A stretch of 64,000 nucleotides of DNA from Acidimicrobiales bacterium (GTDB lineage Bacteria > Actinomycetota > Acidimicrobiia > Acidimicrobiales > SZUA-35), in the NCBI GenBank assembly GCA_028285495.1, contig JANQPB010000001.1, positions 108,142 through 172,141 on the forward strand, given 5' to 3'. Positions within the stretch are counted from its first letter, which is position 1. The number at the start of each line of letters is the position of its first letter. A model generated the notes under the pieces. That model had not been told where the DNA came from and made no database searches. It worked only from the letters and a program-made list of their open reading frames with translations. The position numbers were made by a program, and so were the translations under genes. Of this stretch, positions 26,876 to 36,958 are shown piece after piece.

Positions 26876-27193
26876 TCATGGCGAATCGATCGTCAGCTCG
26901 GTGGCCAGACCGGTGATCTCGAGCAGCCGGGCGACCGCATCGCTCGGGCTGACCAGGGTCAGCGCCCCACCGCCGCCACTGTGTCGCTTCTCGGCCCGCA
27001 CCAGCACCCGGAGACCGGAGGAGTCGATGAAGGAGACCGCCGACAGGTCGACGGAGACGTTGCGGTCGGCTGCGATCTCGGCCAAGGCATCGTCGAGGCC
27101 GACGGCCGTGTGGCTGTCGATCTGACCGTCGACGGCGACGCGAACGGGCTCGGCGTCCGCCACGGTCACGTTGAGGTTGTCCATCGAGGCCAT
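26876..27193 (-). CDS. STAS-domain anti-anti-sigma factor
   Basis: 105 residues from ATG 27193. STAS fold with the phosphorylatable serine pair in SVDLSAVSFIDSSGLRVLVRA (S58/S59). When dephosphorylated, such a protein binds the RsbW-like kinase and frees the sigma factor. It lies 22 bases upstream of the kinase gene and just downstream of the SpoIIE phosphatase gene that would dephosphorylate it. The frame opens at TTG 27226, but the ATG gives the normal family N-terminus. Confidence 0.88.
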   Translation of the reverse strand: MASMDNLNVTVADAEPVRVAVDGQIDSHTAVGLDDALAEIAADRNVSVDLSAVSFIDSSGLRVLVRAEKRHSGGGGALTLVSPSDAVARLLEITGLATELTIDSP

Positions 27194-27259
27194 CTTGGCA
27201 CCAGGGGTTGGTCGTTGCGTGGTCAAGGGATCGGGCCGAGCGCTCCCGTCCGCCGGAGC

Positions 27260-28084
27260 TTAGGAGATGATCTGCACGCCGGCGACCTGCTTGCGCTGCA
27301 GCCGGTAGCGGTCGCTCCGCTCGTGGACCGGCCGGAGCAGCAGCAGGGCCATGTCGTCGTTGGCCGACGGCGAGAAGTGGTCGAGGGCGCCGTCGACGAT
27401 CTCGCTCACCGAGCGCTCGTGGTGCTCGGCCACGAAGCGGGCCAGCTCGTCGATCCCCTCGTCGATCACCACCCCGGGCCGCTCGACCACGCCGTCGGTG
27501 TAGAGCACGATCGTGTCGCCGACGCCGGCCGAGAGCGTCTCGTCGGTACCGTCGCCGAACAGGCCGATCGGTGGGCGCTTCACCGTGTCGATGATCCGGT
27601 GGCCGCCCTTGGTGTCGACCACGATCGGGGGCAGGTGCCCGGCCGAGGCGAAGCCGATCGTCTCACGACCGTCGAGCATCAGCACCTGGGCGGTGGTCAT
27701 GTCGGCGTCGGGCAGCTCGGCGGCGAACTCCTCGAGCTTCGACAGGATCTGGGCCGGCGTGTCACAGACGCGGGCGAAGGCGTTGGCCGCCGCCCGCAGC
27801 TGCCCCATCACGCTGATCTGCTCGACCCCGTGACCGACGACGTCGCCGATCACGGCCACCACCCGGTCGTCGGGGCGGTCGATCAGGTCGTACCAGTCGC
27901 CGCCGAGCGACAGCGGGTGGTTGTGGGCCCGGTACCCGGCGGCCGCCTGCGTGCAGCCGATCGCCGGCAGTGACGCCGGCAGCAGCAGGCGCTGGAGCCG
28001 CAGCAGCTCGTCGCGTTCCCTCGCCAGCTCGTCGGCGCTGCGCTCGCGTTCCCTGGTGTCGTGTTCGTCGACCAACCGTGCCAT
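27260..28084 (-). CDS. SpoIIE/RsbU-type PP2C serine phosphatase
   Basis: 274 residues. A short N-terminal coiled coil (RERERSADELARERDELLRLQRLLLP) precedes the PP2C domain: SLGGDWYDLI, VIGDVVGHGVEQISVMGQLR, LYTDGVVERPG and SANDDMALLLL supply the metal-binding Asp residues. There is no GAF, PAS or receiver domain, so the signal must arrive through the coiled coil or a partner. It would dephosphorylate the STAS protein encoded next. GGAGAGG precedes ATG 28084. It diverges from the heliorhodopsin gene. Confidence 0.88.
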   Translation of the reverse strand: MARLVDEHDTRERERSADELARERDELLRLQRLLLPASLPAIGCTQAAAGYRAHNHPLSLGGDWYDLIDRPDDRVVAVIGDVVGHGVEQISVMGQLRAAANAFARVCDTPAQILSKLEEFAAELPDADMTTAQVLMLDGRETIGFASAGHLPPIVVDTKGGHRIIDTVKRPPIGLFGDGTDETLSAGVGDTIVLYTDGVVERPGVVIDEGIDELARFVAEHHERSVSEIVDGALDHFSPSANDDMALLLLRPVHERSDRYRLQRKQVAGVQIIS

Positions 28085-28232
28085 ACCTCTCCGGCCGTGT
28101 CCTGCACCGGGCCACCGGCGCAGGACGCCGCCCGGTGGCCAGGGCCACGGTACCGCTTCTGACCGGCCATCGCCCGCCTCGGGCGCCGATCGCGCCGGTG
28201 GTCGGATTCCCGGTCGGCCCGCTCGGTGAGCG

Positions 28233-28258
28233 GGTTTCGGCCCCAACGCGGCGGGGTA
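28233..28258 (+). promoter_or_regulatory. SigF/SigB-type promoter of the heliorhodopsin gene
   Basis: GGTTT (28233-28237), exactly 16 bases, GGGTA (28254-28258). The heliorhodopsin ATG lies at 28269, 10 bases after the -10 element, so the message would have almost no leader. Spacer length and both elements are identical to the two promoters at 25480-25582. Confidence 0.72.
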
Positions 28259-28268
28259 GGAAACACCC

Positions 28269-29078
28269 ATGGCGACGATCACCAACCCGGTTGCGGACGA
28301 CGACCCGGAGACGATCAACCTGCCCAACGACACGCTGGCCCGCCTGCGCCGGCTGAACCTGGGCGCCGGCGCGCTCCACCTCGTGTCGGCGGTGACCATG
28401 ACGATCATCGCCGCCGACTTCACGCTGCCGATCACCACCTTCAACCTCAACGGACCCCCGGGCACGCCGGTCGCCGACGGGGTGCTCTCGACCCTCGCCG
28501 ACGTGCAGCTCGGCCCCCTCACCGCCGGCTTCCTCTACCTGTCGGCGTTCTTCCACTTCCTGATCGCCACCGTCGCCATCGACCGCTACGCCGACGAGCT
28601 GCGCCACGGCCGCAACCGCTTCCGCTGGGTCGAGTACTCGTTGTCGTCGACGCTGATGATCCTGATCATCGCCCTCGTCACCACCGTCAGCGACCTCGGG
28701 GCGCTGATCGGGATCGGCTTCGCCAACGTGTCGATGATCCTCTTCGGCTGGATCATGGAGATGGTCAACCGGCCGGGGCAGAAGGTGTGGTGGGCGCCGT
28801 TCTGGATGGGCTGCATCGCCGGCATCGGGCCGTGGGTGGCGCTGGTCGGCTACATCCTCACCGGCGACGGGAGCCCGCCGGGCTTCGTCTACGCCATCAT
28901 CGTGACGATCTTCCTGTTCTTCAACAGCTTCGCCATCAACCAGTGGCTGCAGTACCGGGGCGTCGGTCGGTGGAGCGACTACCTGGTCGGCGAGCGGGCG
29001 TACATCATCCTGAGCTTCGTGGCCAAGAGCGCGCTGGCCTGGCAGCTCTACGCCAACGTGTTGATCCCGGTCGAGTAG
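28269..29078 (+). CDS. Heliorhodopsin
   Basis: 269 residues with seven hydrophobic helices. The match to heliorhodopsins is clear: LRRLNLGAGALHLVSAV in helix A, the counter-ion Glu E122 in RFRWVEYSLSSTLM (helix C), FNSFAINQWLQYRGVGRW in helix F, and the retinal Schiff-base Lys K253 in FVAKSALAWQLYAN (helix G). Heliorhodopsins bind retinal, sit in the membrane in inverted orientation relative to type-1 rhodopsins, and have no general ion-pumping role. No retinal synthesis gene is in the window. A stress-sigma promoter directly precedes it, and it diverges from the SpoIIE phosphatase gene. Confidence 0.95.
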   Translation: MATITNPVADDDPETINLPNDTLARLRRLNLGAGALHLVSAVTMTIIAADFTLPITTFNLNGPPGTPVADGVLSTLADVQLGPLTAGFLYLSAFFHFLIATVAIDRYADELRHGRNRFRWVEYSLSSTLMILIIALVTTVSDLGALIGIGFANVSMILFGWIMEMVNRPGQKVWWAPFWMGCIAGIGPWVALVGYILTGDGSPPGFVYAIIVTIFLFFNSFAINQWLQYRGVGRWSDYLVGERAYIILSFVAKSALAWQLYANVLIPVE

Positions 29079-29152
29079 TACCGCCGACCGGGCGCGGTCC
29101 GGGCCCGGGTCACGGCGCCGTATCGTTGGGCCACGGGCCGCCACGCCAGGCC

Positions 29153-29356
29153 ATGAGCATCGACGGGGAGGCCGAGCGCCTCGGCTACCGGCTGACCGGC
29201 GCCATCGATCGGGGCGGCACCGCCACGGGATCGGACGGCGCGGGCGGGTCGGACGGCGGCAGACCGACCGGCGACCCCGGCGGGACGGCGCTGTCGTGGG
29301 ACCTCCGCCTGGTCGACGGCCTCGACGGCGCCCGGATCCTGACCGACTGCGGCTGA
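29153..29356 (+). CDS. Possible small protein (67 aa), uncertain
   Basis: An open frame from ATG 29153 gives a 67-residue Gly/Asp-rich product ending SWDLRLVDGLDGARILTDCG. It lies 74 bases after the heliorhodopsin gene on the same strand. No Shine-Dalgarno is visible and no family is recognised. In DNA this GC-rich, a chance frame is possible. Confidence 0.25.
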   Translation: MSIDGEAERLGYRLTGAIDRGGTATGSDGAGGSDGGRPTGDPGGTALSWDLRLVDGLDGARILTDCG

Positions 29357-29396
29357 CACGGGAGCGACCGGGCGGGACCGTCCCCGCCCGGACCCG

Positions 29397-30653
29397 TCAG
29401 GGCAGGAGCGGGTGAGCGGTGCCGGTTCGGCCGAGATACTCGGCCCCCTCGCTGAAGTACAACATCGCCTCACCCCGGGTGAGGCCGTACCGCAGGGCCA
29501 GGAGCCAGTAGTTGAAGCCGGCCGGATCGGGCTCTCGACAGAGCACGTTCCGATAGAGCAGTCGCACGTACTGCGCATCGGTCAGCGATCCGTAGCGGTT
29601 GACGAACTCGGTCGACAGGGCGAACGACTCGGCCACCACGACGTGTGAGCTGCCGCCGCTGCGGATGCCGAGCCAGTAGTCGAAGCCGGACCGCTCGGGC
29701 TGGCGCAGGAGGAAGGCCGAGTACAGCCGCCACACCTGGGCCGAGACCGGGTCGGTGACGGCTTCGATGGCCCAGTCGGCCGGCTGGGTCACCGAACATC
29801 CGTCGATCACCCCACCGAAGTCGTCGGCCGCTGCGAACATCACCTGATAGGTGGGTGCGGTCCGGCCGCCGCCTCGGGTGATCAGGATGTCGCCGTCGGC
29901 CCCACCATCGGAGTCGAACCCGACGATGGCGGTCTCCGTGCCGTCGGTCTTGGCCCGCACCGCGAAGGCGGTCGAGGCCTCGTTGATCGCCAGGTACACC
30001 GTTCGGGAGTCGTAGTACGCGATGTTGGTGTCGACCGTCGCCCCGATCCCGTTCAGGAGGTCGGCGTGATAGCCGGAGGGCGCCGGCTCCCCGGCGTCCA
30101 TGACACCGTCGCCGTCGAGATCGACCCAGGCATCGATGTTGACCTCGTGGTAGCGGGAGATGCCGATGTCGATGGCGGTGATGTCGTGGAAGTCCTGCAT
30201 GACGCCGGTGCCGTCGGCCCCGACCTCGTAGCGGTCGGTGAACGTCGTCTTGAACACGCCATTGAACCCGAGCTGGTCGATGTGGAGCGGCTGGACCTCG
30301 GCCGGGCGGATGAGGAAGTCGGTGTCGGTCGGCAGACCCGAGAAGCGGTAACGACCGTCGGCCCCGCTCGTCGCCGTTGCCAGCGTCGGGGGGACGACCC
30401 CGGGCAGCGCCTCGTGGGGCTCCAGGGCCCGGGCGACCTCGAGGACGACACCGGCCAGCGGACCCTCATCGGCGTCCCACACGCCGTCCCAGTCGCGGTC
30501 GCTGAAGACGGTCCCCGAGAACCCGTCGCTGGCGGCCGACGCCGGCGGGACCCCGGCGAGGATCGAGGCCATCATCGCCGTCACCACGACGAGCCAGACC
30601 GGCAGGTTCGTGCGGTTGATCAGATCCGGTCGCCCATCGTGCGGTCCTCGCAT
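29397..30653 (-). CDS. Secreted SdrD B-like / DUF4214 protein
   Basis: 418 residues. A signal peptide (WLVVVTAMMASILAGVPPASAA) leads to an SdrD/Cna-B-type domain: GFSGTVFSDRDWDGVWDADEGPLAGVVLEV, YRFSGLPTDTDFLIRP and WVDLDGDGVMDAGEPAPSGY, the last two Asp-rich loops being Ca2+-binding candidates. The C-terminus is a DUF4214-like helical domain (LYSAFLLRQPERSGFDYWL, LYRNVLCREPDPAGFNYWL). Surface or matrix protein by analogy. ATG 30653 is used; an upstream in-frame start adds an Arg-rich leader. Confidence 0.75.
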   Translation of the reverse strand: MRGPHDGRPDLINRTNLPVWLVVVTAMMASILAGVPPASAASDGFSGTVFSDRDWDGVWDADEGPLAGVVLEVARALEPHEALPGVVPPTLATATSGADGRYRFSGLPTDTDFLIRPAEVQPLHIDQLGFNGVFKTTFTDRYEVGADGTGVMQDFHDITAIDIGISRYHEVNIDAWVDLDGDGVMDAGEPAPSGYHADLLNGIGATVDTNIAYYDSRTVYLAINEASTAFAVRAKTDGTETAIVGFDSDGGADGDILITRGGGRTAPTYQVMFAAADDFGGVIDGCSVTQPADWAIEAVTDPVSAQVWRLYSAFLLRQPERSGFDYWLGIRSGGSSHVVVAESFALSTEFVNRYGSLTDAQYVRLLYRNVLCREPDPAGFNYWLLALRYGLTRGEAMLYFSEGAEYLGRTGTAHPLLP

Positions 30654-30740
30654 GCATCCCCGGTCGGCCGGACGAGCGGTGCGGTTGAGCGGATTCGGCG
30701 AACGCACGTTGCGACACCGGTCTCGGCCGTCGAGATCCCC

Positions 30741-30781
30741 TTGACAAACGTACTCTTCGGTACGATTCTAGTAACCGTACC
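30741..30781 (+). promoter_or_regulatory. Promoter with nested CGTAC inverted repeats before the DUF6544 gene
   Basis: TTGACA (30741-30746) is a consensus -35. Around the expected -10 lie CGTAC (30749-30753) and GTACG (30760-30764), an exact inverted repeat with a 6-base gap, and GGTACG (30759-30764) with CGTACC (30776-30781), another with an 11-base gap. A dimeric repressor such as a TetR protein could bind here. No regulator gene adjoins. Confidence 0.5.
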
Positions 30782-30823
30782 AATGAGTTCGCTTCTGGCG
30801 GACAGCGAGCAGAGGAGCCTGCG

Positions 30824-31831
30824 ATGCAGACCATCGACCCGATCAATGCCGACCGCACCGACGACCCGAGCGGCGACGGCGTCCCGTCGAGCGAGGGTCC
30901 CGGCGGTGGCTCGACCTCCGGAGGTGGCGGCGGCACCAACCCGCCGTCGGCGCCGGGCGCGCCCGTCCGACGGCGGCGGGGGCGACGTGTCCTCCGTGCG
31001 CTTGGCCCGGCGCTGCTGGCGCTGGTCGTCGTTCTCGCCGGGGCCGTCTACGTGTCGTACCGATCGACCGAGGGTGACATCGAGGGCCACCGTGAGCGGA
31101 TCGACGAGCTGGCCGTCGCCGCCGGGGCCCCGGTTGTCGACGTCGACGGCATCGCCGACCTACCTGCGCCCGTGCGGCGCTTCGTGGCCTACACGTTCCC
31201 GTCGGGATTCGACGACCTCCCGACGGTCACCGAGTTCACGATGGAGGGCGACTTCCGGCGGCCCCTGACCGAGGGCTTCAACCCGACCACGGCGGAGCAG
31301 ATCGCGGCGACCGGCGTGCCCGCCTTCGTGTTCTCGGCCACGACCCCCGTGCTCCCCGGTGTCTGGGCCAGGGCCTACGATGCGTTCGGCGAGGGCGAGA
31401 TGGAGATGAAGGCCAAGGTGTTGTCGACGCTGACCGTCGTCGACGAGCGCGAGACCCCGGAACTGAACCGCACATCGCTGCAGCGGTGGCTGCTGGAGTC
31501 GCCGATGTACCCGGCGGCACTGCTGCCCGGCGGCGCCGTGCGCTGGGAGCCGATCGACGGGGACCGGGCCCGAGCGATCGTGTCGGCCGACGGCCTGGAG
31601 GCCACGCTGGTGGCCACGTTCCGGGCCGATGGGAGCCTCGAGCGGTTCGACGCCGAGGAGGACGGCGACCTGACGACCCCGTATCACGGGTCGGGCGAGC
31701 ACACCACCCGCGGCGACTACCGGCTCGTCGACGGGATGATGCTCCCCCACGAGTTCGCGATCGCCCGGGCCGCCGGCGGCGAGCTGTACCCGTTCTGGAC
31801 GGGCACGGTCACCTCGATCGAGCACCGCTGA
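30824..31831 (+). CDS. DUF6544-like membrane-anchored protein
   Basis: 335 residues. A Gly/Ser/Pro-rich N-terminal 45 residues and an Arg cluster (RRRRGRR) lead into one membrane helix (LLALVVVLAGAVYVSY). The rest is predicted outside: LPAPVRRFVAYTF, the usual opening of DUF6544-type proteins, then a beta-rich region including FSATTPVLPGVWARAYDAFGEGEMEMKAKVL, RWLLESPMYPAALLPGG and GDYRLVDGMMLPHEFAI. Function unknown; the pattern resembles lipoprotein-carrier-like folds. GAGGAG precedes the ATG. The promoter carries nested inverted repeats. Confidence 0.65.
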   Translation: MQTIDPINADRTDDPSGDGVPSSEGPGGGSTSGGGGGTNPPSAPGAPVRRRRGRRVLRALGPALLALVVVLAGAVYVSYRSTEGDIEGHRERIDELAVAAGAPVVDVDGIADLPAPVRRFVAYTFPSGFDDLPTVTEFTMEGDFRRPLTEGFNPTTAEQIAATGVPAFVFSATTPVLPGVWARAYDAFGEGEMEMKAKVLSTLTVVDERETPELNRTSLQRWLLESPMYPAALLPGGAVRWEPIDGDRARAIVSADGLEATLVATFRADGSLERFDAEEDGDLTTPYHGSGEHTTRGDYRLVDGMMLPHEFAIARAAGGELYPFWTGTVTSIEHR

Positions 31832-31859
31832 TCGGGGCGGCCGACCGGGCCATCGCCCG

Positions 31860-32997
31860 CTAGCAGATGCGGGGGAGCTGCTCCCCCAGCGGGAGATCGA
31901 CGACCCGGCTCGCCCCGAGGGGCGACCGGGCCGTCACCACGCCGGGATGGGCGTCGGTGACGGTGCCGATCACACAGGCCTCCCGGCCGTGCTCGTCGGC
32001 GTGCATGGCGTTGAGCACATCGTCGAGGTCCGCCGGGGTGACGATGGCGATCAGCCGGCCCTCGTTGGCGATGCTGACCGCGTCGAGGCCGAGGAAGGCG
32101 CAGGCCGCCGCCACCTCGCCCGGCACCGGGAGCTTGGCCTCCTCGTAGGCGATGCCGACGCCGGCCGCCTCGGCGATCTCACACAACGACGCCGCCACCC
32201 CGCCTCTGGTCGGGTCGCGGAGCACGTGCAGGTCGGGGGCGACGTCGAGCATGGCCGCAACCAGGCCGTTGAGGGGCGCGGAGTCGGTCTCGACGGCGGT
32301 GCCGAAGTCGAGTCCCTCGCGCTGCGACAGCACCGCAACCCCGTGCAGCCCGATCGGACCGCTGACGACGACCACGTCGCCCGGTGTGGCCCGGGAGGGG
32401 CGGATGTCGACGCCGTCGGGGATCACCCCGATGCCGGCGGTGTTGATGAACAGCCCGCCGCCCCGCTCCCGGTCACCGCCGCTCCCGCCGTCGACCACCT
32501 TGGTGTCGCCGGTGACCAGACGTACCCCGGCCGTCCGGGCGGCGGCCCCCATGGCCTCGGCCACCCGGCCGAGCACGGCCAACTCCAGACCCTCCTCCAG
32601 GATGAAGCCCGAGCTCAGCGCGATGGGCCGGGCCCCCGACATCGACACGTCGTTGACCGTGCCGTTGACCGACAGATCGCCGATGCAACCACCGGGGAAG
32701 AACAGCGGCCGGACCACGTAGGAGTCGGTCGAGAAGGCCAGTCGCCCGCCGCCGGAGTCGTCGAGCGCCAGCTGGGCCGCGTCGAGCAGTTCCTCCGGCT
32801 CGCCGCCGACTGCGGCGCCGCCGCCGGCGTCGTCGGAGCGGAAGGCCGGCAGGAAGAGGTGCTCGACCAGCTCGGCCGACAGCCGACCACCGCCGCCGTG
32901 GCCGAGCACGATCCGGTCGTGGTCCCGGAGCGGCAGCGGACACGACCAGTTGCTCGGGTCGGGCAGCCCAGCCCTGCCATCGGGAGCGGCCGAGCTC

Positions 32998-33005
<8 letters not shown>
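31860..33005 (-). CDS. hypE: Hydrogenase maturation protein HypE
   Basis: 381 residues. PurM-like ATPase: [59 protein letters not shown], and the invariant C-terminal LPRIC, whose Cys carries the carbamoyl group dehydrated to the nitrile that becomes the CN ligand of the NiFe site. It works with HypF, which carbamoylates it, and HypC/HypD. Last gene of the operon. TTG 33005 overlaps the hypD stop and is preferred because further upstream the frame lies wholly inside hypD; the true start is uncertain. Confidence 0.92.
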
Positions 33006-34109
<1,104 letters not shown>

Positions 34110-34113
<4 letters not shown>

Positions 34114-34406
34114 GATTGGGCCTCCTCGTCCACCATCGGGTCCGATCCGACGGCGGCCGTCTCGACGGCCAGCTCCTCCTCGAGGATGCCGAGGTCGCGG
34201 AACATCGCCAGCGTCTCCAGCGCCGAAGCCTCGTCGATCTGGGAGATGGCGAACCCGACGTGCACGATGGCGTAGTCGCCGACCTCGATGTCGGGTAGGT
34301 AGGCCAGGCAGATGTCCTTCGTGATCCCGTCGAAGTCGATGGTGGCCATGCGGGTGTTGCGCTCATTGCGGATCTCGACGATCTTGCCCGGGACGGCGAG
34401 GCACAT
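34110..34406 (-). CDS. hypC: Hydrogenase maturation chaperone HypC
   Basis: 98 residues beginning [12 protein letters not shown], with the essential Cys2 that carries the Fe(CN)2CO unit between HypD and the large subunit. [24 protein letters not shown] is the conserved core. AAGGAGACC lies upstream of ATG 34406. It is slightly longer than E. coli HypC (90 residues), with an acidic tail. Confidence 0.95.
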
Positions 34407-34408
34407 GA

Positions 34409-36958
34409 TCAGGTCTCCTTCTGCGGTCGGGTCGGGGTCGGGCCGGTGGCCGGGTCGCCTGACGGTCGATTGGCGGCGATCCACGCCTGGCCGAGCGACA
34501 GGCCGCCGTCGTTCGGCGGGACGAGCGAGTGGGTCAGCACCCGAAAGCCGCCGGCCTCCAGGGCGGCGACGCTTCGCTCGGTGAGGAGTGCGTTCTGGAA
34601 GACCCCACCGGTGAGGGCCACCGTGTCCAGTCGCCGCCGCGGGTCCCGGTCGAGCCCCCGCCCATCGCGGAGGTCGTCGGCGACACCGACGACGAGGTCG
34701 ATGACGGCTCGGTGGAACCGCCACGCCAACACGGGGACCGGGACGCCGGCGGACAGGTCGGCGACCAACGCCCGCAGCATCGGGGTCGGGTCGGCCACCG
34801 GCCCTCGACGGTCGAAGTGATATCTCGTCGCCGCCGGGTCGGCCCGATCGGCGACGGCGCCGTCGACCGCGGCCAGCTCCAGGTCGATGGCCGCCTGGGC
34901 CTCGAAGCTGATGCGGTGGCGCAGCCCGATCAGTGAGGCGACGGCGTCGAACAGCCGACCCATGCTCGTTGTCGGCACGCAGCCGATGCCCCGTTCGAGC
35001 TGCCGTCGGAGCAGCGGCAGGATCGGTGGTCCACCATCGTCGGCGGCGATGCCGGCGGTCGCCAGGTGGGCGACGGCCGGCAGGTCGTCGCCCCAGTCGA
35101 TCCCGGCGGCGTGCAGGTGGGCGAGCGCCATCCGGGCCGGTTCCCGCACGGCTGCGTCGCCACCGGGAAGCGGCACCGGGGCCAGGTGGACCATCCGGTC
35201 GAAGCCCAGCACCGACCCGACGAACACCTCGCCGCCCCAGATCGCGGCGTCGGTGCCGTAGCCGGTGCCGTCGAAGGCAACGCCGATGACATCGGAGGCC
35301 GGGTCGAGCTGGTGCTCGGCCAGCACGGCGGCGACGTGGGCGTGATGGTGTTGGACCTCGACGAGGTTCCGACCACCGGCGGCCGCGGCCCGTCTGGCCC
35401 AACGCGACGACAGGTAGTCCGGGTGGGCGTCGGCCACGATGGTCGTCGGCTCGGCCCGATGCAGATCGAGTGTCCGGGCGACGGCGGCGTCGAACGCGTC
35501 GAGGGTGGCCAGGTTCTCCATGTCGCCGATGTGCTGGCTGACGGCCGCCTGCCCGCCGGTGAGCAGGCAGAAGGTGTTCTTGAGCTCGGCCCCGGCGGCC
35601 AGCACGGGGCCCGTCGGCGACGGGTCGGCCGACCCCCGCACCGGCGGCACGTCGATCGGGATCGGCGCATAGCCTCGGGCCCGTCGGAGCGGCAGCAGCC
35701 GACCGCCGACCACCCGCACCACCGAGTCATCGCAGGGCTGGTGGATCGGGCGGTCGTGATCGAGCACGCCGTCGACCAGGTCGCCCAGCTCGTCGATCCG
35801 CTCGGCGGTCCAGGCCAACGGCTCGCCGCCCCGGTTGGCCGACGTCATGATCAACGGGCTCGGATGGGCGGTGGCGAGCAGGTGATGGATCGGCGTCGAG
35901 GGCAGCAGGATGCCGATCAGCGGGTTGCCGGGGGCCACCAGGTCGCTCAGCGGGGAGTCGGACCGGGCCCGAAGCAACACGATGGGGGCAGCGGGGCCGG
36001 TCAGCAACGTGGCCTCGCTTGTCGTGATCTCGGCCAGCTCTCGCGCCCGGTCGAGATCGGCGACCATCACCGCGAACGGCTTGTCGGCCCTGGCCTTGCG
36101 GCGGCGCAGCTCGCCGACGACCCGATCCGATGTCGCGTCGGCGGCGAGGTGGTAGCCGCCGAGGCCCTTCACGGCGACGATGGCGCCGGCGGTCAGCGCC
36201 GCGACCGCAGCGGCGATCGGGCCGGCACCGGACGGGACGAGGGCAGCGAGCTCCACCGTGGTCGAGCCTCCCGCCGGCCGACGGAACCCGAGGCGGGGTC
36301 CGCACCGGGGGCAGCAGATCGGCTGGGCGTGGTACCGACGGTCGCCGGGGTCCGAGTACTCGGCCGCACACGCCGGGCACATCGCGAAGTCGGCCATGGT
36401 GGTGGCCGCCCGGTCGTAGGGGAGGTCGGTGATGATCGTGTACCGGGGCCCGCAGTTGGTGCAGGTGATGAACGGATGGCCGTGGCGACGGTCGTTCGGG
36501 TCGAACAGCTCGGACAGGCACTCGGCGCAGACGGCGGTGTCGGGCGGCACGAGGGTCCGGGGCCCGTCGGCGGTGCCGCTGGCCACGATCCGGAAGCCGT
36601 CGAAACCACGAGGGCCTTCGGCGCCATCGGCGCCATCGGCGAGTCGATCGGGGCCCGGCTCGACGGGGACGCGGTCGAGCCGATCGATGCGGGCCAGCGG
36701 CGGCCGCTCGGCCAGCAGCCGCTCGACGAGGGCGCCGATGGCGTCGGCCGGGCCGGCGACCTCGATGACGACCTTGGCCGAGTCGTTGCCGACCCGGCCA
36801 GCCAGCCCCAACTCGGTGGCCAGCCCAAAGACGAAGGGGCGGAAGCCGACGCCCTGCACGACGCCCGAGACCTCGATGCGCTCGGCCGTCAGCACGTCGG
36901 GGCCCGAGCTGGCGCTGGCCCCGGCGCCGGCGCCGTCGACGGCGTCGAGGGTGGTCAT
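34409..36958 (-). CDS. hypF: Carbamoyltransferase HypF
   Basis: 849 residues. Domains in order: acylphosphatase (VSGVVQGVGFRPFVFGLA); two zinc-finger pairs (CAECLSEL, TCTNCGPRYTI, MCPACAAEY, CCPRCGPRLGF); YrdC-like nucleotide-binding domain (AIVAVKGLGGYHLAADA, KARADKPFAVMVADL); and the Kae1-like carbamoyltransferase domain (VEVQHHHAHVAAVLAEH, FDGTGYGTDAAIWGGE). HypF transfers carbamoyl from carbamoyl phosphate to the HypE Cys. ATG 36958 overlaps the end of the NHL gene; only 2 bases separate its stop from hypC. Confidence 0.95.
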   Translation of the reverse strand: MTTLDAVDGAGAGASASSGPDVLTAERIEVSGVVQGVGFRPFVFGLATELGLAGRVGNDSAKVVIEVAGPADAIGALVERLLAERPPLARIDRLDRVPVEPGPDRLADGADGAEGPRGFDGFRIVASGTADGPRTLVPPDTAVCAECLSELFDPNDRRHGHPFITCTNCGPRYTIITDLPYDRAATTMADFAMCPACAAEYSDPGDRRYHAQPICCPRCGPRLGFRRPAGGSTTVELAALVPSGAGPIAAAVAALTAGAIVAVKGLGGYHLAADATSDRVVGELRRRKARADKPFAVMVADLDRARELAEITTSEATLLTGPAAPIVLLRARSDSPLSDLVAPGNPLIGILLPSTPIHHLLATAHPSPLIMTSANRGGEPLAWTAERIDELGDLVDGVLDHDRPIHQPCDDSVVRVVGGRLLPLRRARGYAPIPIDVPPVRGSADPSPTGPVLAAGAELKNTFCLLTGGQAAVSQHIGDMENLATLDAFDAAVARTLDLHRAEPTTIVADAHPDYLSSRWARRAAAAGGRNLVEVQHHHAHVAAVLAEHQLDPASDVIGVAFDGTGYGTDAAIWGGEVFVGSVLGFDRMVHLAPVPLPGGDAAVREPARMALAHLHAAGIDWGDDLPAVAHLATAGIAADDGGPPILPLLRRQLERGIGCVPTTSMGRLFDAVASLIGLRHRISFEAQAAIDLELAAVDGAVADRADPAATRYHFDRRGPVADPTPMLRALVADLSAGVPVPVLAWRFHRAVIDLVVGVADDLRDGRGLDRDPRRRLDTVALTGGVFQNALLTERSVAALEAGGFRVLTHSLVPPNDGGLSLGQAWIAANRPSGDPATGPTPTRPQKET

